Assembly: GCA_900596015.1 (NCBI GenBank)
Contig: UVIF01000021.1
Location: 1 to 64,000 of the forward strand
Direction: 5' to 3'
Length of the DNA: 64,000 bases
Source of the DNA: Pseudomonas viridiflava
GTDB taxonomy: Bacteria; Pseudomonadota; Gammaproteobacteria; Pseudomonadales; Pseudomonadaceae
Shown here: piece by piece, positions 17,482 to 28,047 of the stretch
How the letters are laid out: each line of letters opens with the position of its first letter
Numbering within the stretch: the stretch's first letter is position 1
Position numbers and translations under genes: made by a program
Notes under the pieces: model-generated
The model's input: only the letters and a program-made list of their open reading frames with translations
What the model was told of the DNA's origin: nothing
Databases searched by the model: none

Positions 17482-18675
17482 GTGGCTAAAGAAAAATTTG
17501 ATCGTTCCCTACCGCACGTCAACGTTGGCACCATTGGTCACGTTGACCACGGTAAAACCACTCTGACTGCTGCTCTGACTCGCGTTTGCTCCGAAGTTTT
17601 CGGTTCCGCAATCGTCGACTTCGACAAGATCGACAGCGCTCCAGAAGAAAAAGCTCGTGGTATCACCATCAACACCGCGCACGTTGAATACAACTCGCTG
17701 ATCCGTCACTACGCTCACGTTGACTGCCCAGGTCACGCTGACTATGTGAAGAACATGATCACCGGTGCTGCCCAGATGGACGGCGCGATCCTGGTTTGCT
17801 CGGCCGCTGATGGTCCGATGCCACAAACCCGTGAGCACATCCTGCTGTCCCGCCAGGTTGGCGTTCCGTACATCGTGGTTTACCTAAACAAGGCCGACCT
17901 GGTAGACGACGCCGAGCTGCTGGAACTGGTAGAGATGGAAGTTCGTGACCTGCTGTCGACTTACGACTTCCCAGGCGACGACACTCCGATCATCATCGGT
18001 TCGGCTCGTATGGCGCTGGAAGGCAAAGACGACAACGAAATGGGCACCAGCTCGGTTCGTAAACTGGTTGAGACTCTGGACAGCTACATCCCAGATCCAG
18101 TTCGTGTCATCGACAAGCCATTCCTGATGCCAATCGAAGACGTGTTCTCGATCTCCGGTCGCGGTACCGTTGTTACCGGTCGTATCGAGCGCGGCATCGT
18201 CAAGGTTCAGGATTCGCTGGAAATCGTAGGTCTGCGTGACACCACCGTCACCACCTGCACCGGCGTTGAAATGTTCCGCAAGCTGCTGGACGAAGGTCGT
18301 GCTGGCGAGAACTGCGGCGTGCTGCTGCGCGGCACCAAGCGTGACGACGTCGAGCGTGGCCAGGTTCTGGTCAAGCCGGGTTCGGTCAAGCCGCACACCA
18401 AGTTCGAAGCTGAAGTCTACGTACTGAGCAAGGAAGAAGGCGGTCGTCACACTCCGTTCTTCAAAGGCTACCGTCCACAGTTCTACTTCCGGACCACTGA
18501 CGTGACCGGTAACTGCGAACTGCCGGAAGGCGTTGAAATGGTAATGCCAGGCGACAACATCAAAATGGTTGTCACCCTGATCAAGACCATCGCAATGGAA
18601 GACGGTCTGCGTTTCGCTATCCGTGAAGGCGGTCGTACCGTCGGCGCTGGCGTCGTAGCCAAAATCATCGAGTAA
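17482..18675 (+). CDS. tuf: Elongation factor Tu (only tuf gene in the window)
   Basis: GTPase that delivers aminoacyl-tRNA. 397 residues with G1 [10 protein letters not shown], switch [11 protein letters not shown]3 DCPGHADY, G4 NKAD and G5 SARMALEG; this is the Pseudomonas-type loop with the extra EGKDDNEMG segment. It starts from GTG, 30 bases after fusA. A second copy (tufB), expected between tRNA-Thr and tRNA-Trp, is absent, so this gene may carry the whole EF-Tu load. Confidence 0.98.
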   Translation: MAKEKFDRSLPHVNVGTIGHVDHGKTTLTAALTRVCSEVFGSAIVDFDKIDSAPEEKARGITINTAHVEYNSLIRHYAHVDCPGHADYVKNMITGAAQMDGAILVCSAADGPMPQTREHILLSRQVGVPYIVVYLNKADLVDDAELLELVEMEVRDLLSTYDFPGDDTPIIIGSARMALEGKDDNEMGTSSVRKLVETLDSYIPDPVRVIDKPFLMPIEDVFSISGRGTVVTGRIERGIVKVQDSLEIVGLRDTTVTTCTGVEMFRKLLDEGRAGENCGVLLRGTKRDDVERGQVLVKPGSVKPHTKFEAEVYVLSKEEGGRHTPFFKGYRPQFYFRTTDVTGNCELPEGVEMVMPGDNIKMVVTLIKTIAMEDGLRFAIREGGRTVGAGVVAKIIE

Positions 18676-18694
18676 TCGTTGATCGTTTGAAAAG

Positions 18695-18719
18695 GCCCCC
18701 GCTTAGCGGGGGCTTTTTT
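18695..18719 (+). terminator. Rho-independent terminator after tuf
   Basis: Perfect 8-bp stem GCCCCCGC/GCGGGGGC with loop TTA, followed by six T residues. It ends the str operon seven bases before the S10 promoter. Confidence 0.92.
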
Positions 18720-18725
18720 ATTGGG

Positions 18726-18754
18726 TTGACACTCGATGGGCGCGTCTATAGAAT
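18726..18754 (+). promoter_or_regulatory. Sigma70 promoter of the S10 operon
   Basis: Perfect TTGACA (18726-18731), a 17-base spacer and TAGAAT (18749-18754), with a TGCGCC discriminator. The leader to rpsJ is about 55 bases, short for the L4-controlled leader known from E. coli. Confidence 0.85.
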
Positions 18755-18816
18755 TGCGCCTCCTTTTAACGGGTGCATTGCGCCCGGTGGGAACAGCAGC
18801 CGGAGTCTGAAATCCA

Positions 18817-19128
18817 ATGCAAAATCAGCAAATCCGTATCAGGTTGAAGGCTTTTGACCATCGCCTGATCGACCAATCCACCCAGGAAATCGTGGAAACC
18901 GCGAAACGTACTGGTGCTCAGGTGCGTGGTCCAATTCCACTTCCTACCCGTAAAGAGCGGTTCACCGTTCTGGTTTCCCCGCACGTCAACAAAGACGCGC
19001 GCGACCAGTACGAGATCCGCACTCATAAGCGTGTTCTGGACATCGTCCAGCCAACGGACAAAACCGTTGACGCGCTGATGAAGCTTGATCTTGCGGCAGG
19101 TGTGGAAGTGCAGATCAGCCTCGGCTAA
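18817..19128 (+). CDS. rpsJ: 30S ribosomal protein S10
   Basis: 30S head protein and NusE partner of NusB in antitermination. 103 residues with [15 protein letters not shown] at the start and the loop [19 protein letters not shown]. First gene of the S10 operon. Both of its partners, NusG and NusB, are encoded in this window. Confidence 0.97.
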
Positions 19129-19209
19129 GACTTGGGTCTTAGTCGTGTAACGCTCTGAAATGGGCGGCCATAGCGGGTGAAAGCCCCGTACACTCATGAG
19201 GTTTACAAC

Positions 19210-19845
19210 ATGACTATTGGTGTAGTCGGTCGTAAATGCGGTATGACCCGTATTTTCACCGAAGAAGGTGTCTCCATTCCGGTCACGGTCATTGAGATCG
19301 AGCCGAATCGCGTCACCCAGTTTAAAACTGAAGAAACTGATGGCTATCGTGCAGTGCAAGTCACTGTCGGCGAGCGTCGTGCTTCGCGCGTGACTGCTGC
19401 TCAAGCAGGTCACTTCGCCAAGGCGAACGTTGCTGCCGGTCGTGGCGTCTGGGAATTCCGTCTTGCAGAAGGCGAGTACCAGGCTGGCGACTTGATCAAT
19501 GCTGAACTCTTCGCAGCGGGCCAACTGGTAGATGTTACCGGTCAGTCCAAAGGTAAAGGCTTTGCCGGTACCATCAAGCGTTGGAACTTCCGCGGTCAAG
19601 ACAACACCCACGGTAACTCCGTTTCCCACCGCGTCCCTGGCTCCATCGGCCAGTGCCAGACTCCTGGCCGTGTATTCAAGGGAAAAAAAATGTCCGGTCA
19701 TATGGGCGCTGAGCGCGTGACCGTGCAGTCCCTGGAAGTTGTGCGCGTCGACGCTGAACGCAATCTGCTGCTCGTCAAGGGTGCTGTTCCTGGCGCGACC
19801 GGCGGCAACCTGGTTGTGCGTCCGGCAGCCAAGGCTCGCGGTTAA
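19210..19845 (+). CDS. rplC: 50S ribosomal protein L3
   Basis: Assembly initiator near the peptidyl-transferase centre. Start placed at ATG 19210 ([20 protein letters not shown]), giving 211 residues; an in-frame ATG at 19177 would add 11 unconserved residues. The conserved long loop has [18 protein letters not shown] and [15 protein letters not shown]. Confidence 0.96.
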   Translation: MTIGVVGRKCGMTRIFTEEGVSIPVTVIEIEPNRVTQFKTEETDGYRAVQVTVGERRASRVTAAQAGHFAKANVAAGRGVWEFRLAEGEYQAGDLINAELFAAGQLVDVTGQSKGKGFAGTIKRWNFRGQDNTHGNSVSHRVPGSIGQCQTPGRVFKGKKMSGHMGAERVTVQSLEVVRVDAERNLLLVKGAVPGATGGNLVVRPAAKARG

Positions 19846-19857
19846 GGGGAAGCGAAA

Positions 19858-20460
19858 ATGCAATTAAATGTAAATGACGCTCAGGCGATCGAAGTTTCCG
19901 AACTGACTTTCGGCGGCGAGTTCAACGAGACGCTGGTGCACCAGGCAGTCGTGGCCTACATGGCTGGCGGTCGTCAGGGCAGCAAACAGCAAAAGACCCG
20001 TTCCGACGTTCGCGGTGGCGGTAAGCGCCCTTGGCGTCAGAAGGGTACCGGCCGTGCTCGTGCCGGTACTATCCGTAGCCCAATCTGGCGTGGCGGTGGT
20101 ACCACTTTCGCAGCTCGTCCTCAGGATCACACCCAGAAGCTGAACAAGAAGATGTATCGCGCAGCACTGCGCTCCATCCTTGCTGAGCTGGTGCGTACCG
20201 ACCGTCTGGTCGTGGTTCAGGACTTCGCTGTCGAAGCACCGAAAACCAAAGACCTGCTGGGCAAGCTGAATGGCATGGGCCTCACCGACGTTCTGATCGT
20301 ATCGGACTCCGTCGACGAGAATCTGTACCTGGCTGCTCGTAACCTGCCGCACGTCGATGTACGTGACGTCCAAGGTTCCGACCCAGTTAGTCTGATCGCA
20401 TACGACAAGGTGTTGATCACCGTGTCGGCCGTGAAGAAATTCGAGGAGCTGCTGGGATGA
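19858..20460 (+). CDS. rplD: 50S ribosomal protein L4
   Basis: Exit-tunnel protein and, in E. coli, S10 operon repressor. 200 residues. The basic loop has [20 protein letters not shown] and [19 protein letters not shown]. It overlaps the rplW start by four bases (ATGA at 20457), so the two are translationally coupled. Confidence 0.97.
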
Positions 20461-20756
20461 ACCAGGAACGCGTATTTAAAGTTCTGCTTGGCCCGCACGT
20501 TTCCGAGAAGGCTACGGTTCTGGCAGACAAGAAAGGTCAGTTCGTTTTCAAGGTTGCTACCGACGCAACCAAGCTGGAAATCAAGAAGGCCGTCGAAAGC
20601 CTGTTCAGCGTGAAAGTAGAGCGTGTTACTACCCTGAACGTACTGGGTAAAAGCAAGCGCACTGCTCGCGGTCTGGGCAAGCGTAATGACTGGAAGAAGG
20701 CAGTTATCTCCCTTCAGCCAGGCCAAGATCTCGATTTCAGCAGCAGTGCTGAGTAA
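20457..20756 (+). CDS. rplW: 50S ribosomal protein L23
   Basis: Protein at the tunnel exit that docks trigger factor and SRP. 99 residues, [20 protein letters not shown], with [19 protein letters not shown]. It is translationally coupled to rplD by a 4-base overlap and followed by rplB after 14 bases. Confidence 0.97.
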
Positions 20757-20770
20757 GGAAGGGGTGCATC

Positions 20771-21595
20771 ATGGCAATCGTTAAATGCAAACCGACTTCC
20801 CCTGGCCGCCGTTTCGTGGTCAAGGTGGTCAACCAGGAGCTGCATAAAGGCGCTCCTCACGCACCGCTGCTCGAGAAAAAATCGAAGACTGGTGGTCGTA
20901 ACAACAATGGCCGCATTACCACCCGTCATATCGGTGGTGGTCACAAGCAGCATTACCGCATGATCGACTTCCGTCGCAACGACAAGGATGGCATCACCGC
21001 CACCGTCGAGCGCATTGAATACGATCCTAACCGTACTGCTCACATCGCTCTGGTTCTGTACGCAGACGGCGAGCGTCGCTACATCCTCGCACCGAAAGGC
21101 GTGAGCGCTGGCGACCAGCTGATTGCAGGTGCTCTGGCACCAATCAAGCCAGGCAACTCGCTGCAACTGCGCAACATCCCGGTCGGTAGCACCATCCACG
21201 GCATCGAACTGAAGCCTGGCAAAGGTGCTCAGATCGCTCGCTCCGCTGGTGCTTCGGCTCAGCTGATCGCTCGTGAAGGTGTCTATGTGACCCTGCGCCT
21301 GCGTTCGGGCGAAATGCGCAAAGTGCTGTCCGAGTGCCGCGCAACGCTGGGTGAAGTCTCGAACTCCGAGCACAGCCTGCGTTCGCTGGGTAAAGCCGGT
21401 GCCAAACGCTGGCGTGGCGTTCGCCCAACCGTTCGTGGTGTTGCCATGAACCCGGTTGACCACCCACATGGTGGTGGTGAAGGTCGTACCTCCGGTGGTC
21501 GTCATCCGGTATCGCCATGGGGCTTCCCGACTAAGGGCGCGAAGACTCGTGGTAATAAGCGTACCGACAAAATGATCGTCCGTCGTCGCAAGTAA
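20771..21595 (+). CDS. rplB: 50S ribosomal protein L2
   Basis: Core 23S-binding protein needed for subunit association and peptidyl transfer. 274 residues. The essential histidine region [15 protein letters not shown] and the basic N-terminal [10 protein letters not shown] are present. It lies 16 bases before rpsS. Confidence 0.97.
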   Translation: MAIVKCKPTSPGRRFVVKVVNQELHKGAPHAPLLEKKSKTGGRNNNGRITTRHIGGGHKQHYRMIDFRRNDKDGITATVERIEYDPNRTAHIALVLYADGERRYILAPKGVSAGDQLIAGALAPIKPGNSLQLRNIPVGSTIHGIELKPGKGAQIARSAGASAQLIAREGVYVTLRLRSGEMRKVLSECRATLGEVSNSEHSLRSLGKAGAKRWRGVRPTVRGVAMNPVDHPHGGGEGRTSGGRHPVSPWGFPTKGAKTRGNKRTDKMIVRRRK

Positions 21596-21611
21596 ATAGA
21601 GGGATACGACA

Positions 21612-21887
21612 GTGCCACGTTCTCTGAAAAAAGGTCCTTTTATTGATCTTCACCTACTGAAGAAGATCGAAGTGGCGGCGGAAAAGAACGATCGCAAACC
21701 AGTTAAGACCTGGTCGCGTCGTTCGATGATCCTGCCACAAATGGTCGGTCTGACCATCGCAGTACACAACGGTCGCCAACACGTCCCCGTTCTCGTGAAC
21801 GAAGACATGGTCGGCCACAAACTGGGCGAGTTCGCCGGTACCCGCACATATCGTGGGCACGTGGCTGACAAGAAAGCCAAGCGTTAA
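21612..21887 (+). CDS. rpsS: 30S ribosomal protein S19
   Basis: 30S head protein at the A-site finger bridge. 91 residues from a GTG start ([20 protein letters not shown]). The C-terminal [17 protein letters not shown] is conserved. It has 11-base spacing to rplV. Confidence 0.97.
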
Positions 21888-21898
21888 GGGGTAAGGAA

Positions 21899-22231
21899 AT
21901 GGAAGTAGCCGCTAAGTTGTCGGGCGCTCGAATCTCCGCCCAGAAAGCCCGCTTGGTCGCCGACCAGATCCGCGGGAAGAAGGTGGGCGAAGCGCTCAAC
22001 CTGCTGGCTTTTAGCAGTAAAAAAGCCGCGGAAATCATGAAGAAAGTGCTGGAGTCGGCCGTAGCCAACGCCGAGCACAACGAAGGCGCAGACGTTGATG
22101 ACCTGAAGGTCAGCACCGTTTTCGTCAACGAAGGGCGTTCGCTGAAGCGCATCATGCCTCGTGCCAAAGGCCGGGCTGATCGCATCGTCAAGCGGTCTTG
22201 CCATATCACTGTCAAGGTTGCTGACAAGTAA
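21899..22231 (+). CDS. rplV: 50S ribosomal protein L22
   Basis: Exit-tunnel protein. 110 residues. The tunnel-lining beta hairpin reads [20 protein letters not shown] with no macrolide-type change visible. It is followed by rpsC 13 bases later. Confidence 0.97.
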
Positions 22232-22244
22232 CGGAGTCGATCAG

Positions 22245-22931
22245 ATGGGTCAGAAAGTACATCCCATTGGCATTCGCCTGGGAATCGTCAAGGAGCACAC
22301 CTCCGTCTGGTACGCAGACGGTCGGACTTATGCGGACTACTTGTTCGCAGATCTGAAGGTGCGTGAGTATCTCCAAGACAAACTAAAAAGCGCGTCCGTA
22401 AGCCGTATCGATATCCATCGTCCGGCGCAGACTGCACGTATCACCATCCACACCGCTCGTCCTGGTATCGTTATCGGGAAGAAGGGTGAGGACGTTGAGA
22501 AACTGCGTCAGGACCTGACCAAGCAAATGGGTGTGCCTGTGCACATCAATATCGAAGAGATCCGCAAGCCGGAGCTCGACGGTATGCTGGTTGCGCAGAG
22601 CGTAGCTCAGCAGCTGGAGCGTCGTGTGATGTTCCGTCGCGCCATGAAGCGCGCCGTACAGAACGCCATGCGCATTGGTGCCAAAGGCATCAAGATCCAA
22701 GTGAGCGGTCGTCTCGGCGGTGCTGAAATCGCACGTACTGAATGGTATCGCGAAGGTCGTGTGCCCTTGCACACCCTGCGTGCCGACATCGACTATGCCA
22801 ACTACGAAGCTCACACCACTTACGGTGTGATCGGTGTGAAGGTTTGGATTTTCAAAGGCGAAGTAATTGGTGGTCGCCAAGAAGAACTGAAACCACAAGC
22901 ACCTGCGCCTCGTAAAAAAGCTGCTAAGTAA
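22245..22931 (+). CDS. rpsC: 30S ribosomal protein S3
   Basis: 30S head protein of the mRNA entry helicase. Start set at ATG 22245 ([18 protein letters not shown]), giving 228 residues; the open frame begins earlier, inside rplV, but that part is not conserved. The KH domain has [17 protein letters not shown]. The C-terminus is a basic tail ending APRKKAAK. Confidence 0.97.
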
Positions 22932-22943
22932 GGGGTACGCCAA

Positions 22944-23357
22944 ATGTTGCAACCTAAGCGTACGAAGTTCCGCAAGCAGATGACTGGCCACAACCGTGGT
23001 CTGGCTCAGCGCGGTAGCAAAGTCAGCTTCGGCGAGTATGCGCTGAAGTCTGTAGCTCGTGGTCGTCTCACCGCTCGTCAGATCGAGTCAGCGCGTCGTG
23101 CACTGACCCGTCACGTGAAACGTGGCGGCAAGATCTGGATCCGTGTATTCCCGGACAAGCCTATCTCCAAAAAGCCCCTCGAAGTTCGTATGGGTAAAGG
23201 TAAGGGTAACGTGGAATATTGGGTTGCCCAGATTCAGCCAGGCAAAGTCCTGTATGAAATCGAGGGTGTTTCCGAAGAGCTGGCGCGTGAGGCTTTCGCC
23301 TTGGCGGCTGCAAAGCTGCCTCTCGCCACCTCCTTTGTTAAGCGGACGGTGATGTGA
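22944..23357 (+). CDS. rplP: 50S ribosomal protein L16
   Basis: Protein at the A-site/P-site tRNA path. 137 residues, [20 protein letters not shown]. The arginine hydroxylated by YcfD in E. coli falls in the conserved [14 protein letters not shown] region. It overlaps rpmC by one base. Confidence 0.96.
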
Positions 23358-23548
23358 TGAAAGCGAATGAACTTCGTGAAAAATCAGCACAGCAACTGAA
23401 CGAGCAACTGCTCGGCTTGCTGCGCGACCAGTTCAATCTGCGCATGCAGAAAGCAACTGGCCAGTTGGGGCAGTCTCACCTGCTCTCGCAAGTGAAGCGC
23501 GACATCGCTCGCGTGAAAACTGTGCTCAACCAGCAGGCAGGTAAGTGA
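23357..23548 (+). CDS. rpmC: 50S ribosomal protein L29
   Basis: Small helical protein near the tunnel exit. Start at ATG 23357 ([17 protein letters not shown]) gives the usual 63 residues; a GTG one codon earlier is possible but would duplicate Met. It overlaps the last base of the rplP stop codon, indicating coupling. Confidence 0.95.
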
Positions 23549-23550
23549 TC

Positions 23551-23817
23551 ATGGCTGAAGCCGAAAAAACCGTCCGTACGCTGACTGGCCGTGTGGTCAG
23601 CGACAAGATGGACAAAACCATCACCGTATTGATCGAGCGTCGCGTAAAGCACCCGATCTACGGTAAATACGTTAAGCGTTCGACTAAGCTGCACGCTCAT
23701 GACGAAACCAACCAGTGCAAGATCGGCGACAAGGTCACTATTCGTGAAACCCGTCCGCTGGCCAAGACCAAGTCCTGGGCACTGGTTGACGTTCTCGAAC
23801 GCGCTGTTGAAGTCTAA
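23551..23817 (+). CDS. rpsQ: 30S ribosomal protein S17
   Basis: Primary 16S-binding OB-fold protein. Start at ATG 23551 ([20 protein letters not shown]) gives 88 residues; a GTG two codons upstream is less likely. Conserved [19 protein letters not shown] and [13 protein letters not shown] are present. Confidence 0.96.
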   Translation: MAEAEKTVRTLTGRVVSDKMDKTITVLIERRVKHPIYGKYVKRSTKLHAHDETNQCKIGDKVTIRETRPLAKTKSWALVDVLERAVEV

Positions 23818-23840
23818 GGGCTAGGGGTCGGAGAAATTCT

Positions 23841-24209
23841 ATGATTCAGACTCAATCCATGCTCGATGTGGCCGATAACAGCGGCGCTCGTCGCGTCATG
23901 TGCATCAAGGTACTGGGCGGCTCGCACCGCCGGTACGCTGGCATCGGCGACATCATCAAGGTGACCGTGAAGGAAGCAATTCCTCGTGGCAAGGTGAAGA
24001 AGGGTCAAGTGATGACTGCTGTTGTAGTCCGCACTCGTCACGGCGTTCGTCGTGCTGACGGCTCCATCATCCGCTTCGATGGCAACGCTGCTGTTCTGTT
24101 GAACAACAAGCAAGAGCCAATCGGCACCCGTATCTTTGGGCCAGTGACCCGTGAGCTTCGTTCCGAGAAGTTCATGAAGATCGTCTCGCTCGCCCCAGAA
24201 GTGCTGTAA
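23841..24209 (+). CDS. rplN: 50S ribosomal protein L14
   Basis: Intersubunit protein, 122 residues, [20 protein letters not shown]. Conserved [20 protein letters not shown] and the C-terminal [13 protein letters not shown]. In E. coli this is where the spc operon begins. Here only 23 bases separate it from rpsQ and no terminator is visible, so S10 and spc may be read together. Confidence 0.97.
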   Translation: MIQTQSMLDVADNSGARRVMCIKVLGGSHRRYAGIGDIIKVTVKEAIPRGKVKKGQVMTAVVVRTRHGVRRADGSIIRFDGNAAVLLNNKQEPIGTRIFGPVTRELRSEKFMKIVSLAPEVL

Positions 24210-24220
24210 GGAGATCCGAC

Positions 24221-24535
24221 ATGCAAAAGATTCGTCGTGACGACGAGATCATCGTGATCGCCGGCAAAGACAAAGGCAAGCGCGGTAAGGTGCTCAAGGT
24301 TCTCGCTGACGACCGTCTGGTCGTTGGTGGGGTCAACCTGGTGAAGCGTCATACCAAGCCTAACCCGATGTCGGGCGTACAAGGCGGTATCGTCGAGAAA
24401 GAAGCGCCTCTGCACGCTTCCAACGTCGCCATCTTCAATGGCGAAACCAACAAGGCTGACCGCGTTGGTTTCAAAGTAGAAGAAGGCAAAAAAATTCGTG
24501 TCTTCAAGTCGACCCAAAAAGCGGTTGATGCTTGA
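24221..24535 (+). CDS. rplX: 50S ribosomal protein L24
   Basis: Assembly initiator protein with a KOW motif ([17 protein letters not shown]). 104 residues. Preceded by an AAGGAG site 11 bases after rplN. Confidence 0.97.
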   Translation: MQKIRRDDEIIVIAGKDKGKRGKVLKVLADDRLVVGGVNLVKRHTKPNPMSGVQGGIVEKEAPLHASNVAIFNGETNKADRVGFKVEEGKKIRVFKSTQKAVDA

Positions 24536-24555
24536 ACACTGCTAGGTAGAAGACC

Positions 24556-25095
24556 ATGGCACGACTGAAAGAGATTTACCGGAAGGAAATCGCTCCCAAG
24601 CTTAAGGAAGAACTCAAGCTTGCGAACGTGATGGAAGTTCCGCGCGTTACCAAGATCACCCTGAACATGGGTCTGGGCGAAGCGATCGGCGACAAGAAAG
24701 TCATCGAGCACGCTGTAGCCGACATCGAGAAGATCTGCGGCCAGAAAGCCGTTGTGACTTTCGCACGCAAATCCATCGCGGGCTTCAAAGTCCGTGAGGG
24801 TTGGCCGATCGGTGTCAAGGTGACCTTGCGTCGCGACAAGATGTACGAATTCCTGGACCGCCTGCTGGCGATCTCCCTGCCTCGGGTGCGCGACTTCCGC
24901 GGCCTGAATGCCAAGTCCTTCGACGGTCGTGGCAACTACAGCATGGGCGTGAAAGAGCAGATCATTTTCCCGGAAATCGATTACGACAAGATCGATGCTC
25001 TGCGCGGTCTGGACATTACCCTGACCACCACTGCTCGTTCGGATGAAGAAGGTCGCGCCTTGTTGCGTGCCTTCAACTTCCCGTTCCGCAACTGA
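24556..25095 (+). CDS. rplE: 50S ribosomal protein L5
   Basis: 5S rRNA-binding protein of the central protuberance. 179 residues, with [15 protein letters not shown] and the [18 protein letters not shown] region. It is followed by rpsN after 13 bases. Confidence 0.97.
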   Translation: MARLKEIYRKEIAPKLKEELKLANVMEVPRVTKITLNMGLGEAIGDKKVIEHAVADIEKICGQKAVVTFARKSIAGFKVREGWPIGVKVTLRRDKMYEFLDRLLAISLPRVRDFRGLNAKSFDGRGNYSMGVKEQIIFPEIDYDKIDALRGLDITLTTTARSDEEGRALLRAFNFPFRN

Positions 25096-25108
25096 TTGGA
25101 GTAGGAAA

Positions 25109-25414
25109 ATGGCCAAGAAGAGCATGAAAAACCGTGAGCTGAAGCGTCAGCTGACGGTCGCTAAATACGCCAAGAAGCGTGCTGAGCTCAAAGCAATCAT
25201 CGTGAATCTGAACGCAAGTGAAGAAGAGCGCTGGAATGCTTCCGTAGCCCTGCAGAAGCAGCCACGTGATGCGAGCGCTGCTCGCATGCGTAACCGCTGC
25301 CGCCTGACTGGTCGTCCACACGGCGTGTACCGCAAGTTCGGCCTCGGCCGTAACATGCTGCGCCAGGCCGCCATGCGCGGTGACGTACCAGGTCTGGTCA
25401 AGGCCAGCTGGTAA
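25109..25414 (+). CDS. rpsN: 30S ribosomal protein S14 (zinc-free form)
   Basis: 30S head protein. Start set at ATG 25109 ([19 protein letters not shown]), giving 101 residues. It is the long C-minus form with a single cysteine ([20 protein letters not shown]), so it does not bind zinc. The transcription unit appears to be interrupted just after it. Confidence 0.96.
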   Translation: MAKKSMKNRELKRQLTVAKYAKKRAELKAIIVNLNASEEERWNASVALQKQPRDASAARMRNRCRLTGRPHGVYRKFGLGRNMLRQAAMRGDVPGLVKASW

Positions 25415-25477
25415 GTCGGACAGACGAGATGCCTGTGTTCGATTGAGCAATCAACCGACCGCCGGTGTCACGGCGAC

Positions 25478-25510
25478 TGAATCAAGCCCCTCATGGGGCT
25501 TGATTCATTT
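25478..25510 (+). terminator. Terminator inside the spc operon, between rpsN and rpsH
   Basis: Perfect 13-bp inverted repeat TGAATCAAGCCCC/GGGGCTTGATTCA with loop TCAT, followed by TTT. Its 3' arm contains the -35 element of the next promoter. The 25415-25626 gap otherwise holds no gene. Confidence 0.7.
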
Positions 25511-25528
25511 CTGCCGCACGTCTAGAAT
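25500..25528 (+). promoter_or_regulatory. Promoter for the second half of the spc operon (rpsH onward)
   Basis: TTGATT (25500-25505) inside the terminator 3' arm, a 17-base spacer and TAGAAT (25523-25528). The leader to rpsH is about 90 bases and includes a small CGGCGACGTTGTAGCCG helix, a possible S8 control site that I cannot confirm. Confidence 0.65.
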
Positions 25529-25626
25529 TGCCGGCTCGCCTGAGCCCGGGTTTTTGGACCGGATCAAACGCTCGGCGACGTTGTAGCCGCAAGGCTAATT
25601 ATTTTTGTATCAGGAGCGTCTAGCCC

Positions 25627-26019
25627 ATGAGTATGCAGGACCCGTTAGCGGACATGCTAACTCGAATCCGTAATGCCCAGATGGCTGAAAAGCCCGTCGT
25701 AAGCATGCCATCTTCCACGTTGAAGGTAGCTGTGGCCAAAGTTCTGAAGGACGAAGGTTACATCGCGGGTTTTCAGGTAAGCAGCGAAGCAAAACCGTCG
25801 CTTTCCATCGAGCTGAAATACTTCGAAGGCCGTCCGGTCATCGAGGAAGTCAAACGCGTAAGTCGTCCAGGCCTGCGTCAGTACAAATCCGTTGATGACC
25901 TGCCGAAAGTTCGTGGCGGTCTCGGCGTATCCATCGTCTCCACCAACAAAGGTGTGATGACGGATCGTGCTGCGCGCGCTGCCGGTGTCGGCGGCGAAGT
26001 ACTTTGCACAGTGTTCTAA
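25627..26019 (+). CDS. rpsH: 30S ribosomal protein S8
   Basis: Primary 16S-binding protein and spc operon regulator in E. coli. 130 residues: [18 protein letters not shown] at the start and [16 protein letters not shown] near the C-terminus. It is the first gene after the internal terminator-promoter junction. Confidence 0.97.
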   Translation: MSMQDPLADMLTRIRNAQMAEKPVVSMPSSTLKVAVAKVLKDEGYIAGFQVSSEAKPSLSIELKYFEGRPVIEEVKRVSRPGLRQYKSVDDLPKVRGGLGVSIVSTNKGVMTDRAARAAGVGGEVLCTVF

Positions 26020-26031
26020 GGGGGGATAAGC

Positions 26032-26565
26032 ATGTCTCGCGTCGCTAAGAACCCCGTTAAGCTGCCAGCTGGTGTCGAAGTAAAATTCGCCGGCCAACAG
26101 CTTTCGGTGAAGGGTGCCAAGGGCACTCTGGAACTGAACGTTCACTCGTCGGTTGAAGTCGTTGAAGAGGCTGGCGAACTGCGTTTCGCTGCCAAGAACG
26201 GCGATCAGCAGACCCGTGCAATGGCCGGTACCACTCGCGCTTTGGTCAACAACATGGTCCAGGGCGTAAGCCAAGGCTTCGAGCGCAAGCTCCAGCTGGT
26301 CGGTGTTGGCTACAAGGCACAAGCAAAAGGCACAGTGCTGAACCTGTCGCTGGGCTTCTCTCATCCGGTGGATTACGAGTTGCCGCAAGGCATCACCGCT
26401 GAGACTCCTAGCCAGACCGATATCCTGATCAAGGGCATCGACAAGCAGCTGGTGGGTCAAGTGGCCGCTGAAATCCGCGATTTCCGTCCGCCAGAGCCTT
26501 ACAAAGGCAAAGGTGTACGTTACGCAGACGAAGTCGTCCGCCGTAAAGAAGCCAAGAAGAAGTAG
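26032..26565 (+). CDS. rplF: 50S ribosomal protein L6
   Basis: Protein near the sarcin-ricin loop. 177 residues with two similar domains; the conserved C-terminal signature is [20 protein letters not shown]. 10 bases separate it from rplR. Confidence 0.97.
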   Translation: MSRVAKNPVKLPAGVEVKFAGQQLSVKGAKGTLELNVHSSVEVVEEAGELRFAAKNGDQQTRAMAGTTRALVNNMVQGVSQGFERKLQLVGVGYKAQAKGTVLNLSLGFSHPVDYELPQGITAETPSQTDILIKGIDKQLVGQVAAEIRDFRPPEPYKGKGVRYADEVVRRKEAKKK

Positions 26566-26575
26566 GGCATAGCAA

Positions 26576-26926
26576 ATGACCGACAAAAAAGTTACTCGAC
26601 TGCGTCGCGCTCGCAAAGCACGCCTGAAAATGCACGAACTCGAAGTCGTGCGTCTCTGCGTGTTCCGCTCTTCGCAGCACATCTATGCCCAGGTCATCTC
26701 GGCCGACGGCAGCAAGGTCTTGGCAAGTGCCTCGACTTTGGACAAAGAATTGCGTGATGGTGCCACTGGCAACATTGACGCGGCCACTAAGGTTGGCCAG
26801 CTGGTCGCTTCGCGTGCTAAGGCCGCTGGCGTCTCGCAGGTGGCTTTCGACCGCTCTGGCTTCAAGTACCACGGTCGCGTGAAAGCGCTGGCCGATGGCG
26901 CTCGTGAAGCTGGGCTGGAGTTCTAA
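26576..26926 (+). CDS. rplR: 50S ribosomal protein L18
   Basis: 5S rRNA-binding protein of the central protuberance. 116 residues, with the basic N-terminal [16 protein letters not shown] and C-terminal [20 protein letters not shown]. It is tightly spaced (3 bases) before rpsE. Confidence 0.97.
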   Translation: MTDKKVTRLRRARKARLKMHELEVVRLCVFRSSQHIYAQVISADGSKVLASASTLDKELRDGATGNIDAATKVGQLVASRAKAAGVSQVAFDRSGFKYHGRVKALADGAREAGLEF

Positions 26927-26929
26927 GTT

Positions 26930-27430
26930 ATGTCAAATAACGACCAAAAGCGCGACGAAGGCTACATCGAGAAGCTGGTTCAAGTTAACCGCGTTGCCAA
27001 GACCGTCAAAGGCGGTCGTATCTTCACCTTCACCGCGTTGACCGTGGTTGGTGATGGCAAGGGCCGTGTTGGCTTCGGCCGTGGCAAGTCTCGTGAAGTG
27101 CCTGCTGCCATCCAGAAAGCTATGGAAGCAGCTCGTCGCAACATGATTCAAGTGGACCTGAACGGGACCACCTTGCAATACGCCATGAAGTCCGCACACG
27201 GCGCTTCGAAGGTTTACATGCAGCCTGCTTCGGAAGGTACCGGTATCATCGCTGGCGGCGCAATGCGTGCCGTTCTCGAAGTCGCTGGTGTCCAGAACGT
27301 TCTGGCCAAATGCTACGGCTCGACCAACCCTGTCAACGTGGTTCACGCTACGTTCAAGGGTCTGAAAGCCATGCAGTCCCCGTCGTCCATCGCCGCCAAA
27401 CGCGGTCTGAACGTTGAGGAGATCATCTGA
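26930..27430 (+). CDS. rpsE: 30S ribosomal protein S5
   Basis: Accuracy protein at the mRNA entry. 166 residues. Spectinomycin loop [20 protein letters not shown] is wild-type-like. The S5 C-terminal domain has the conserved [19 protein letters not shown]. Confidence 0.97.
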
Positions 27431-27432
27431 TC

Positions 27433-27609
27433 ATGGCTACTGTAAAAGTTACGCTGATCAAAAGCATGACCGGCCGTATCCCTAACCACAAATTGTGCGT
27501 TAAGGGTCTGGGTCTGCGTCGCATCGGTCACACTGTAGAAGTCCAGGATACTCCCGAGAATCGCGGGATGATCAACAAGGCCTACTACATGCTTCGCGTA
27601 GAGGGTTAA
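27433..27609 (+). CDS. rpmD: 50S ribosomal protein L30
   Basis: Small 58-residue protein, [20 protein letters not shown], with the conserved [20 protein letters not shown] and ending YYMLRVEG. It sits 2 bases after the rpsE stop and 3 bases before rplO, its usual place. Confidence 0.96.
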
Positions 27610-27612
27610 TCG

Positions 27613-28047
27613 ATGAAACTCAATGATCTGAGTCCAGCTCCCGGTTCGCGTCGCGAAAAGCATCGCCCGGGTCGTGGTATCGGTAGTGGTTTGGGCAAGA
27701 CCGGTGGCCGTGGCCACAAGGGTCAGACCTCCCGCTCCGGTGGCACCATCGCTCCAGGCTTTGAAGGCGGCCAACAGCCGCTGCATCGTCGCCTGCCGAA
27801 GTTCGGTTTCGTTTCCCTGAAAGCCATGGACCGCGCAGAAGTGCGTCTGTCCGAGCTGGCCCGAGTGGAAGGCGACATCGTCTCCGTGCAGTCCCTGAAG
27901 GATGCCAACGTGATCAACCAGAACGTACAGCGTGTGAAAATCATGCTGTCGGGCGAAGTGACTCGCGCTGTGACCATCAAGGGCATCGCCGCCACCAAAG
28001 GTGCGCGTGCGGCTATCGAAGCAGCTGGCGGCAAGTTCGAGGAATAA
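27613..28047 (+). CDS. rplO: 50S ribosomal protein L15
   Basis: Late-assembly 50S protein. 144 residues. The glycine-rich N-terminal extension contains [20 protein letters not shown]. Its stop codon abuts the secY start with no gap. Confidence 0.97.
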   Translation: MKLNDLSPAPGSRREKHRPGRGIGSGLGKTGGRGHKGQTSRSGGTIAPGFEGGQQPLHRRLPKFGFVSLKAMDRAEVRLSELARVEGDIVSVQSLKDANVINQNVQRVKIMLSGEVTRAVTIKGIAATKGARAAIEAAGGKFEE

